Source: an uncultured Clostridia bacterium
GTDB lineage: Bacteria > Bacillota > Clostridia > Christensenellales > Aristaeellaceae
NCBI GenBank assembly: GCA_934631025.1
Contig: CAKTXR010000060.1
Location: 1-15,586, forward strand
Reading direction: 5' to 3'
Length of the DNA stretch: 15,586 bases
A program made the translations under genes and the position numbers. Positions 1 through 5,691 of this stretch are shown piece after piece; the stretch's first letter is position 1, and each line of letters starts with the position of its first letter. Under the pieces are notes generated by a model. That model had not been told where the DNA came from, ran no database searches, and saw only the letters and a program-made list of their open reading frames with translations.

Positions 1-121
1 CTATTGAAATGTCTTGCGTTTGGTTCACGCCTGCCAATACGGTTCTATTGAAATGTCTTGCGTTTGGTTCACGCCTGCCAATACGGTTCTATTGAAATGT
101 CTTGCGTTTGGTTCACGCCTG
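1..121. repeat. 44-bp direct tandem repeat array (about 2.7 copies, may run off the left edge)
   Basis: A 44-bp unit starts at 1, 45 and 89. The third copy breaks off near 121. The copies are identical as far as they run. The unit contains CTATTGAAATGTCTTGCG then TTTGGTTCACGCCTGCC. There are no spacers, so this is not a CRISPR array. The array touches position 1 and its true length is unknown. A degenerate version of the same unit lies at about 5010-5130. Short ORFs at 44-bp offsets run across it but are an artefact of the repetition. Confidence 0.9.
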
Positions 122-148
122 TCTCTTTTCCTTCGTCAGGAAAAGAGA
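122..148. repeat. Perfect 11-bp hairpin, purine/pyrimidine arms
   Basis: Arms 122-132 (TCTCTTTTCCT) and 138-148 (AGGAAAAGAGA) pair perfectly around a 5-nt loop. It sits directly at the broken end of the 44-bp array. No T-run follows on either strand, so a terminator role is not supported. Confidence 0.75.
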
Positions 149-186
149 AACGGCTTGCGGAAGGTTGCATTCCTGTTCCGCCGTGG

Positions 187-281
187 GTCGGGATCGCCTT
201 AGTGCGTTCTCAAATGTTGTGCGGTTATCAAACTTTGTGAGTTCACTTCGGGTTTGTACGTTTTCTTATGGCGATCCCGAC
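187..281. repeat. 12-bp inverted repeat (GTCGGGATCGCC / GGCGATCCCGAC) with 71-nt interior
   Basis: Perfect 12-bp arms at 187-198 and 270-281 enclose 71 nt that show no gene. The same arms with a 72-nt interior occur at 5190-5285, where the interior has diverged more than the arms. The interiors share short blocks such as GCGTTCTC and TTCACTTCGGG. It could be a small non-autonomous element or the closing stem of a structured RNA. Confidence 0.8.
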
Positions 282-345
282 AGAGTTGCGGAGTCGGCGG
301 TGCGGGATAAGTGCGTTTTCGCGTAAGCTTATTAGCTTTGAAATG

Positions 346-545
346 CTTTCCGCGGGGAGGGCGCTGGGGCTGCGCGCCCCAGACTGCGCCAAAGAGTCTT
401 CGACTCTCTGGACTCTCCTCTTTTGATTCGCGGCAGAGTACTCTTTTACGTGAGCCTGTTGACTTTGTAATGATACCGCGGGGAGTCCGTTGGGGGCTGC
501 GCGCCCCCAAGCCTGCGCCAAAGAGTCTTCGCCTCTCTGGACTCT
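346..545 (-). repeat. Two tandem copies of a GC-hairpin module
   Basis: Each copy has CCGCGGGGAG, a GC-rich hairpin with TGCGC loop (364-382; 490-510), the block CTGCGCC, and a second hairpin with TTC/GAA triloop (389-411; 518-540). A third copy lies at 5374-5460. In copies 1 and 3 the second hairpin has an A-C mismatch if read from the plus strand but a G-U pair if read from the minus strand. That favours minus-strand RNA as the functional form. No gene is seen here. Confidence 0.75.
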
Positions 546-593
546 CTTCACGCTGCGGCGGGGTTGTGTTGGTGCGTATTCGCCGCGCCGTCA

Positions 594-755
594 CCCGGGT
601 ACACGGGTAGACCCGCCCGGCTCTAATCTATGGCCGGGCGGGTCGGGCTGTATAGCGATGCTATCTATACGCACGATCGTCCAGACTCGAGCCGCCCCCA
701 AGCGGCGAAGAGTCGGGTTGCGTGCGCGAAGCGGTGTGGAAGCCGCACTGCGGCT
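594..755 (-). repeat. Long-form modular hairpin element, copy A
   Basis: Read on the minus strand, the order is: mini-hairpin AGCCGC-AGT-GCGGCT (741-755), linker, a 31-nt hairpin closed by GACTC/GAGTC (684-714), a connecting segment, and the 35-nt hairpin at 610-644. The 35-nt hairpin has stem GACCCGCCCGGC, loop CATAGATTAGA and a perfect 12-bp pairing. After it come GTGTACCCGGG-like bases. Sister long-form copies are at 5529-5691, 13429-13597 and 13598-13767. It lies downstream of the minus-strand gene ending at 910 and in that gene's sense. Confidence 0.85.
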
Positions 756-756
756 G

Positions 757-790
757 GCCGGGCGGGTCGGGCTGTATAGCGATCATATCA
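757..790 (-). repeat. Half copy of the 35-nt hairpin and its flank
   Basis: 757-768 repeats one hairpin arm (GCCGGGCGGGTC), and 769-783 repeats the flank GGGCTGTATAGCGAT found at 645-659. The other arm and the loop are missing. It marks a junction between a long-form and a short-form element, as expected from recombination or incomplete insertion. Confidence 0.75.
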
Positions 791-905
791 ACATGTACAA
801 TCGGAGACCTGCCTGACTCTGACCTATGGTCAGGCAGGTCGTGTTGCATTGCGCGGCAGCAAGTGGAAGCCGGCACTGCCGGCAGCAAGTGGAAGCCGCA
901 CTGCG
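790..905 (-). repeat. Short-form modular hairpin element, copy E, at the end of the nagB-like operon
   Basis: On the minus strand, starting 4 nt after the TAG stop of the gene ending at 910, there are two mini-hairpins with AGT loops (897-905 and 869-883). Each is followed by the linker CTTCCACTTGCTGCCG. Then come CGCAATGCAACACGA and the 35-nt hairpin 806-840 with stem GACCTGCCTGAC, loop CATAGGTCAGA and perfect pairing. TCTCCGA follows, as in the other short copies. It is the most likely 3' end signal of the operon, although no T-run is present. Confidence 0.85.
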
Positions 906-909
906 TCCC

Positions 910-1761
910 CTAGATAAGTTTGCGGTCGTGCGCGGTGTAGGAGGCCTCTATGGCGTTGAGGACGCGTACCGGCAGCGCCAGATTGCGCGCGGGGATGTCG
1001 CTCTCGCCCGTGCGCAGCATCTTCACGAACGACTCCGCCTCGCGGGCATACGCGTCGCCCATGTTGATCTCGCGGCCGCTCACGCCGCCCCTGGCCAGCA
1101 CCACGCCGCCGTATTTGTAGGCGCTCTCGGTGTAGTTCAGCGTGACCGCATAGCCGGCATACTCCAGCACGGCCGCAATGCCCGCCTTCGTCCTGACCGC
1201 GTTCACAGCCACCGGATCATAGCCGAATATCGTCAGCGCAATCTCGATCAGATGGGAGGAGTAGAAGTAAAAGCCGCCGTACGGATTGTCCAGACTCACC
1301 GGCGCATAGACGTTGCCGCCCAGCAGCTCGCCCTTTGCTTTGGCTTCGTCCGCCGCTTCCTTCAGCGCCAGCGTGTCCGCAATCAGCTTAAGCGAGGAGC
1401 CGCCCACCAGCGGAACGTGCTTCTCCGCCGCCAGATCGATGATCGATTTCGCCTCGGCATAGTCGTTGGCCAGCGGCTTGTCGACGAACGCCGGCTTGCC
1501 CGCCTCGATGAACGGACGCACATAGCCCCAGTGCAGCGCGCCGTTGCGGCTGGTGACCATCACCGCGTCCACCTGACGCAGCATGTCCATGGGCTTCACG
1601 ATCTCAACATGGCATTTTTCGGCGATCTTCCGGCTGGCTTCCATGTCCTCGCCCCAGATCGCCGTCACGCGCACGTCGTCGTACGTTCCGGACAGATTGA
1701 ATATCTCCGAAAACGCCGCCGCGTGCGAATTTTCAGAACCGATGATGCCGATCTTAAACAT
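910..1761 (-). CDS. Gfo/Idh/MocA-family oxidoreductase (third oxidoreductase of the operon)
   Basis: The predicted protein is 283 aa, short for the family (usually 320-400). Near the N terminus lies a Rossmann strand and turn, MFKIGIIGSENSHAAAF, in which the usual GxGxxG is replaced by GSENSH. VDKPLA at about residues 93-98 is the conserved Lys-Pro of the family. FYSSHLIEIA carries a likely catalytic His. The predicted role is NAD(P)-dependent oxidation or reduction of a sugar or cyclitol in the cytoplasm; the substrate is unknown. The start at 1761 was chosen because AGGAGG lies 9 nt upstream (1771-1776); an upstream in-frame start at 1803 would overlap the preceding gene. The stop codon of that gene shares a base with this ribosome binding site, which suggests translational coupling. 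It is the last gene of a four-gene operon. Closest resemblance is to short dehydrogenase paralogues in sugar loci. Confidence 0.88.
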   Translation of the reverse strand: MFKIGIIGSENSHAAAFSEIFNLSGTYDDVRVTAIWGEDMEASRKIAEKCHVEIVKPMDMLRQVDAVMVTSRNGALHWGYVRPFIEAGKPAFVDKPLANDYAEAKSIIDLAAEKHVPLVGGSSLKLIADTLALKEAADEAKAKGELLGGNVYAPVSLDNPYGGFYFYSSHLIEIALTIFGYDPVAVNAVRTKAGIAAVLEYAGYAVTLNYTESAYKYGGVVLARGGVSGREINMGDAYAREAESFVKMLRTGESDIPARNLALPVRVLNAIEASYTAHDRKLI

Positions 1762-1775
1762 AGGCTTCGTCCTCC

Positions 1776-2858
1776 TCAGCGCTTCATGCCCGCGTCCGGC
1801 CACCTGGGCATCGGGTTCTGGCGATGCGCTTCCTCAATGACCGCCAGCTGACGGCGCACCTGCTTAACCGTGACCTTGAGCGGCCTGTTCTCGGTCAGGT
1901 GCTCGTAAATCATGGTGTAGTAGGTCATAACCGCGTCCACAAACGCGTCCTCGCCCGCGCCGGCCACCCAGCTGTCCTCATGCCAGTTCAGCTTCTCGGT
2001 GCAGTAGGCCGGTTCGCCCGCCTCGGTGGTCAGCGGCGCGTTGATCTGATGGCGCTCGGGCGCTTCGCTCTCGACATACCACTTCCAGTGCAGCTCCTTC
2101 TGCGTGCCGCACAGCGAGCCGCGCGTGCCCTCGATCTTGTAGGTGCCCCACGAATACGCGTCGCACGAGGAAATCTCCAGATCGATCAGCGGCCTGTCCG
2201 GCATGGTCAGGATCAGCTTGACGTAATCCTCCGCGTCGCCGAACACGTTCGCGTTGTCCATCTTGCAGAAGATATTCGGCATGTCCTCGCCGCCCAGCAG
2301 GTCGAGCGCCTGATCGAGCGGATGGGGGCCTGTGTTGTACAGCGCGCCGGCGATGTTGTCCTGAATGCACTGCCAGTCCCAGCGGCGGGCATAGCCGTTA
2401 AAGGCGATCGAAATCTGCACGGGCCGACCCAGCACGCCGCTGGCCAGCACCTCCTTGACCTTCTGGAAATACGGCGCGAAGCGGCTCTGCTGGAAGATGG
2501 CCAGCATGCAGCCGTTCTTCTCGGCCGCCGCCTGCATCTCGTCCAGCTTTTCGGGCGAGCTGGTCGCCGGCTTCTCGCACAGCACGTTGAAGCCGTGGTT
2601 CAGCAGATCCACCGTCACCGGATGATGCCAGGGCGTCGGCAGCGCGTTGACCACCAGGTCGATCTCTTTGCCGAACAGCGCGGTGTAGTCGTCGAACGTC
2701 TCGCAGCCGAAAACGCGCGCGGCCTTTTCGCGGCGTTCGGGCAGCTTGTCCACCACATAGGCCACCTCAAAGCGCTCCGTGTCGTGCAGGAGGTGCTTTC
2801 CATGGATGGCATAGCCGCTGCGGCCCTGTCCCAGCAGAGCCACCTTCAGCTTTTTCAT
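1776..2858 (-). CDS. Gfo/Idh/MocA-family oxidoreductase (second oxidoreductase of the operon)
   Basis: The predicted protein is 360 aa, of normal family length. MKKLKVALLGQGRSG is a dinucleotide-binding turn. CEKPATS (E95-K96-P97) is the family EKP motif. NTGPHPLDQALDLLGG (H179, D182) matches the catalytic His/Asp segment at the start of the C-terminal alpha/beta domain. It is expected to oxidise or reduce a sugar-type substrate with NAD(P) in the cytoplasm. ATG at 2858 is preferred. A GTG at 2867 is possible, but the purine-rich AGGAAAGGA stretch (2870-2878) suits the two starts about equally and the protein family begins at MKKLK. It lies 59 nt after the preceding gene; that gap is AT-rich and could hold a weak internal promoter, though none is convincing. 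Substrate unknown. Confidence 0.92.
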   Translation of the reverse strand: MKKLKVALLGQGRSGYAIHGKHLLHDTERFEVAYVVDKLPERREKAARVFGCETFDDYTALFGKEIDLVVNALPTPWHHPVTVDLLNHGFNVLCEKPATSSPEKLDEMQAAAEKNGCMLAIFQQSRFAPYFQKVKEVLASGVLGRPVQISIAFNGYARRWDWQCIQDNIAGALYNTGPHPLDQALDLLGGEDMPNIFCKMDNANVFGDAEDYVKLILTMPDRPLIDLEISSCDAYSWGTYKIEGTRGSLCGTQKELHWKWYVESEAPERHQINAPLTTEAGEPAYCTEKLNWHEDSWVAGAGEDAFVDAVMTYYTMIYEHLTENRPLKVTVKQVRRQLAVIEEAHRQNPMPRWPDAGMKR

Positions 2859-2917
2859 GGGTATCACTGTCCTTTCCTATTTATATAAGTGACTTGAATA
2901 ACATGATTTGTTTCGCT

Positions 2918-3877
2918 TTACCGCGCGGCTTCCTCAATGCGCAGCACGGCGCGCTGAGACGCGAACGTGTCCCGCTGCTCGTCCGCGTCGAAGGGACGCA
3001 GGAAATCGTCCAGCCAGCCGCCGTGAACCGGCGCAGCCTCGAGCGTTTCGAGCGCGTTCTCCCGCTCGGCCAGCGTCACGCGCGGCTCGCCCACTCGAAA
3101 CTCGAGCGCGCCCGCGTCGCCCCAGAAATTGAAGCGCCAGTAGGAGGGCATCGAAAAGGCCGTCGCGGTCTGCGCGGCGTAGGACACGTCGGCCGCCACG
3201 CCCATACCGCTCTCAAACTCGGCCATGAACTGCGCACAGTCCTTGAAATCGGGAGCCTTGACCGCGAAGGCGTTCCATTCGCGCGCGGCCACGGGACGCA
3301 CAAATTCCGCGCCGGTGATGTAGCGGATCGCGTCGATCCCGTGAATAGCGATGTCGTTGATCGTGCCGCCGTGTTTGCCCGCCTCGAAATACCACATCGG
3401 GCGCACGCCGTAGGAGAGCGGATGCTGGCCGGTAAAATCGACCGCGTGGATCACGCCCAGCCGCCCCTCGCGCACCAGCCGCCGCGCCAGATTGACCGCG
3501 GGGTCGTAGCGCAGATCGAGCATGCACTGAACGCGCAGGCGCTTTTCGAGCGAGAGAGACTCGATCTCGTCCAGCTCGAGCTGAGAGACGCACAGCGGCT
3601 TGTCGCAGATCACGCTCCTGCCGGTTTTCAGCGCGCGGACAATGCGGTCGCGGCGAATGCCGTAATAATCTCCCACGGCCACCGCGTCGACCGTTTCGTC
3701 GGCGAGCAGCGCGTCAAAGCTGTCGTAAAACGGCACGTCCATACGCGCTTTCGCCGCGGCGCGCGCGGCTTCATCCTCTTCCCACGCGCCGGCGATCGTC
3801 ACGTCCGGATGCTTCACCGCCGCGTCGTACAGCCCGAAAATGTGGCCGTGGCGCAGCCCTGCAAAGGCCAGTCTCAT
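2918..3877 (-). CDS. Gfo/Idh/MocA-family oxidoreductase (first oxidoreductase of the operon)
   Basis: The predicted protein is 319 aa. The N-terminal MRLAFAGLRHGHIFGLY is an unusual nucleotide-binding turn with GLRHGH in place of GxGxxG. CDKPLC (K93) is the EKP equivalent. GTINDIAIHGID (D175, H179) is the catalytic Asp/His segment. The ATG at 3877 overlaps the TGA of the NagB-like gene by 4 nt, and GAGGAA sits 8 nt upstream, so the two are probably translationally coupled. This places the oxidoreductase and the NagB-like enzyme in one pathway. The three oxidoreductases of this operon are clearly different subfamilies rather than recent duplicates, because their nucleotide-binding turns, lengths and catalytic segments differ. 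Substrate unknown. Confidence 0.92.
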   Translation of the reverse strand: MRLAFAGLRHGHIFGLYDAAVKHPDVTIAGAWEEDEAARAAAKARMDVPFYDSFDALLADETVDAVAVGDYYGIRRDRIVRALKTGRSVICDKPLCVSQLELDEIESLSLEKRLRVQCMLDLRYDPAVNLARRLVREGRLGVIHAVDFTGQHPLSYGVRPMWYFEAGKHGGTINDIAIHGIDAIRYITGAEFVRPVAAREWNAFAVKAPDFKDCAQFMAEFESGMGVAADVSYAAQTATAFSMPSYWRFNFWGDAGALEFRVGEPRVTLAERENALETLEAAPVHGGWLDDFLRPFDADEQRDTFASQRAVLRIEEAAR

Positions 3878-4650
3878 CGCGCGCTTCCTCCCCGCCTGAA
3901 GCCGGTCAGGCGCGCGCCGCTGTCGCCGTCGACATAGAGCGATGCGTGCGGGCACAGGCGCAGCGCCGTGGCGGGGCAATGCGCGCCGATCTCGCCGTAC
4001 ACCGTGCGACAGACCGCCTCGGCCTTGGTCGCGGCGGGCACGATGCAGAAGTGATAGTCCGCGTTCATCAGCGCGGGGATGGTCAGCGTGAGCGCGTGGG
4101 TGGGCACGTCCTCGATTTTGGCGAAGCAGCCGTCGTGAACCTGCTGCATCCGGCATTTTTCGTCCAGACTGACGCGCTTGACCAGCATGGGGTCGTCAAA
4201 ATCGGCCTCGTGCGGGTCGTTGAAGGCGATGTGGCCGTTCTCGCCGATGCCCAGGCACACAATATCCACGCCCTCTTTGATCAGCGCCGAATAGCGCGCG
4301 CACTCCGCGTCGATGTCGGCAGCGCCGCCATTGATGAAATGTACGGTCTTAAACGGCGCGCGGTCGAAAAGGCCGCGGCGCAGGAAGTTACCGAAGCCCT
4401 GCGGCGCGTCGGAAGGCAGGCCGACGTACTCGTCCATATGGAAGGCCTCGATGCGGGAAAAGTCGATCTCCTCGGCGACGAGTGCGTCGAGGAATTCGTT
4501 CTGACTGGGCGCGGCGGCAAAGATCATGCGCACCGTGTCCTTTTCTTTAAGCAGCGCGTTGACGGCCTGAGCGGTCTCGCGCGCGGCGGCGCGGCCCATT
4601 TCGAGCCGCGTCTCATAGCGATTGACGGTAAAATTGGAAAACAGCGCCAT
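3874..4650 (-). CDS. NagB-family (glucosamine-6-phosphate deaminase-like) protein with altered active-site residues
   Basis: The predicted protein is 258 aa, typical of NagB. Seen: HMDEYVG (D73, matching the proton-transfer Asp of E. coli NagB), GIGENGHIAFNDP (H140), and a conserved Lys in ATKAEAV (K209). Known for E. coli NagB: the catalytic triad is D141-H143-E148 in a GxxDGHIAFNEP context. Here the equivalents are N138-H140-D145, and the usual TGSTP phosphate loop reads AAAPSQ (46-50). It may therefore be an isomerase or deaminase on a different sugar phosphate, or act on a non-phosphorylated substrate. The start at 4650 has AGGAGG 10 nt upstream. A longer reading from 4734 would run through the promoter and is rejected. 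It is the first gene of the operon, 4-nt overlapped with the next. The name nagB is not assigned, because function is likely different. Confidence 0.85.
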   Translation of the reverse strand: MALFSNFTVNRYETRLEMGRAAARETAQAVNALLKEKDTVRMIFAAAPSQNEFLDALVAEEIDFSRIEAFHMDEYVGLPSDAPQGFGNFLRRGLFDRAPFKTVHFINGGAADIDAECARYSALIKEGVDIVCLGIGENGHIAFNDPHEADFDDPMLVKRVSLDEKCRMQQVHDGCFAKIEDVPTHALTLTIPALMNADYHFCIVPAATKAEAVCRTVYGEIGAHCPATALRLCPHASLYVDGDSGARLTGFRRGGSAR

Positions 4651-4699
4651 GGCGTATCGTCCTCCTGATTGATTGGAGCCGGAATCCGGCGTTATGTCT

Positions 4700-4728
4700 A
4701 TCATACCGCCAAACGCGCCAAATTTCAA
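4700..4728 (-). promoter_or_regulatory. Sigma-A-type promoter of the nagB-like/oxidoreductase operon
   Basis: On the minus strand TTGAAA (4723-4728) and TATGAT (4700-4705) are separated by exactly 17 nt. They lie 50 nt upstream of the ATG at 4650. The spacer holds two direct copies of TTTGGC 9 nt apart (4717-4722 and 4708-4713), which could be an operator half-site pair. Confidence 0.8.
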
Positions 4729-4757
4729 GTTCATTTTACATATTCCTGAAAATTCGG

Positions 4758-4850
4758 CGGCTGTGCCGCTTCCTCTTGCTGCCGCGCAATACTACACGAC
4801 CTGCCCGACCATAGGTCGGAGCCGGGCAGGTCTCCGATAGTACGGAGTCA
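4758..4850 (+). repeat. Short-form modular hairpin element, copy F
   Basis: Mini-hairpin CGGC-TGT-GCCG (4758-4768) is followed by a linker ending CTTGCTGCCG, then CGCAATACTACACGA. The 35-nt hairpin at 4798-4832 has arms GACCTGCCCGAC and GCCGGGCAGGTC and loop CATAGGTCGGA. TCTCCGA follows. One stem position is A-C on this strand and G-U on the opposite strand. A 5-bp outer pairing, TACTA/TAGTA, is possible. It is the only complete copy with no gene directly upstream in its own orientation. Confidence 0.85.
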
Positions 4851-4870
4851 GTGTTGCTAAAAGCGTTTCT

Positions 4871-4990
4871 CCGCGCTGACGCGGCGATGCGTTGGCGCGC
4901 TGTTATTTGTCAGTGAATTGCAGGCCGGCGAAAGGCTGCGTTTGGCCGGTTTTAGCTCCGGCACAGGCGTGGGTACGCGCGGAGTCGGTC
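4871..4990 (+). repeat. Diverged dispersed repeat, partner of 9091-9210
   Basis: CCGCGCTGACGCGGCGATGCG, GTGAATTG, GCCGGCGA, GCTGCGTTTGGCCGG and GGCACAGGCGT recur in the same order and spacing at 9091-9210 with many substitutions. No reading frame is conserved between the copies. The element is non-coding. It lies inside the gene-free block 4740-5673. Confidence 0.7.
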
Positions 4991-5009
4991 TGCGGCGGGA
5001 TACAGCTCT

Positions 5010-5130
5010 GTTGCAGCGTCTGGCGTTCGGTTTGCGCCTGCCTTGCGGTTCTGTTGGAACGTCTGGCGTTCGGTTCACGCCAATCTTGCAATTTCTATTG
5101 CCGCGCTTTATGTTTGGTTCACGCCTGCTG
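5010..5130. repeat. Degenerate copies of the 44-bp repeat
   Basis: Blocks such as GGTTCTGTTGGAACGTCTGG and CGTTCGGTTCACGCC recur imperfectly here and correspond to the perfect 44-bp unit at 1-121. At least three decayed units can be seen. They occupy the same place in the module order relative to the 12-bp inverted repeat that follows. Confidence 0.65.
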
Positions 5131-5189
5131 TTTGCCGCATAGCGCCAAACAGGACGGCTTGCGAGATGTTCCGTTTCTATTCCGCGCGG

Positions 5190-5285
5190 GTCGGGATCGC
5201 CATTAGAGCGTTCTCGAACGGTACGAGGTTATCGTAGATATTAGGTTCACTTCGGGATGTCGCGTTTCTTTATGGCGATCCCGAC
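5190..5285. repeat. 12-bp inverted repeat (GTCGGGATCGCC / GGCGATCCCGAC), second copy
   Basis: Arms 5190-5201 and 5274-5285 pair perfectly around a 72-nt interior. Both arms are identical to those at 187-198 and 270-281. The interior keeps length and a TTCACTTCGGG block but is otherwise diverged. Confidence 0.8.
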
Positions 5286-5311
5286 GGGGAACGACCGGAG
5301 TCGCTTATACG

Positions 5312-5345
5312 AAAAGGAACGCCGCGTTGGGTAGGCGTTCCTTTT
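5312..5345. terminator. Bidirectional intrinsic-terminator-like hairpin
   Basis: AAAAGGAACGCC (5312-5323) and GGCGTTCCTTTT (5334-5345) form a perfect 12-bp stem with a 10-nt loop. The four-base A and T tracts sit inside the stem ends, so it looks alike on both strands. It could stop minus-strand transcription that has passed the SpoIID-domain gene and element D. The T tract is short, so strength is uncertain. Confidence 0.55.
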
Positions 5346-5373
5346 GATATGATTTGCTGATTCGATATGATAC

Positions 5374-5460
5374 CGCGGGGAGGATGTTGGGGGCTGCGCG
5401 CCCCCAAACCTGCGCCAAAGAGTCTTCGACTCTCTGGACTCTCTTCTTTTGATTCGCGGC
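5374..5460 (-). repeat. GC-hairpin module, third copy
   Basis: CCGCGGGGAG is followed by a hairpin TTGGGGGC-TGCGC-GCCCCCAA (5387-5407) and a second hairpin at 5415-5437 with triloop. Then TTTTGATTCGCGGCAGAG follows, as at 421-438. The second hairpin is fully paired (one G-U) only on the minus strand, the strand transcribed from the gene to the right. Confidence 0.75.
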
Positions 5461-5528
5461 AGAGTACCTCTTGCCAAACCTCGCAATAACTGTTGTCCCC
5501 GAATTGCCGCACGCACGCCCCGCAGCAC

Positions 5529-5691
5529 TCGGGTATACGGAAAGACCCGCCCGAGTCCAATTTATGCTCGGGCGGGTCGGGCTGTATAAAGATGTTATCT
5601 ACACGCACCAACGTCCAGACTCGAGCCGCCCCCAAGCGGCGCGGAGTCGGGTTGCAGCGCGCGAAGCGGCGTGTCAGCGGGCACTGCCCGC
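5529..5691 (-). repeat. Long-form modular hairpin element, copy D, overlapping the end of the SpoIID-domain gene
   Basis: On the minus strand the order is: mini-hairpin GCGGGC-AGT-GCCCGC (5677-5691), linker, 31-nt hairpin (5618-5648) with GCCGC/GCGGC inner stem, and the 35-nt hairpin 5544-5578 with stem GACCCGCCCGAG and loop CATAAATTGGA. TCTTTCCG follows. The mini-hairpin lies inside the last codons of the gene and the linker supplies its TGA stop. Confidence 0.85.

Noticed and set aside
1..121. CRISPR array
   Set aside because: Units follow each other without spacers and are 44 bp of direct tandem repeat; no cas genes are in the window.
199..610. Overlapping frames of about 100-130 codons in both strands of the repeat block
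   Set aside because: They cover repeated hairpin modules; the translated sequences follow the repeats and are not maintained between copies.
826..1851. Long plus-strand frame of 341 codons opposite the oxidoreductase gene
   Set aside because: It is the antisense shadow of a clear Gfo/Idh/MocA gene; His/Arg/Gln-rich composition and no ribosome binding site. The same applies to the long antisense frames over 1824-2888, 2894-3937, 5743-6558, 9304-10137, 10746-11633, 12283-14031 and 14530-15432.
4651..4734. Longer N terminus for the NagB-like protein
   Set aside because: The added 28 residues would be encoded across the -35/-10 promoter; the ATG at 4650 has an ideal ribosome binding site.
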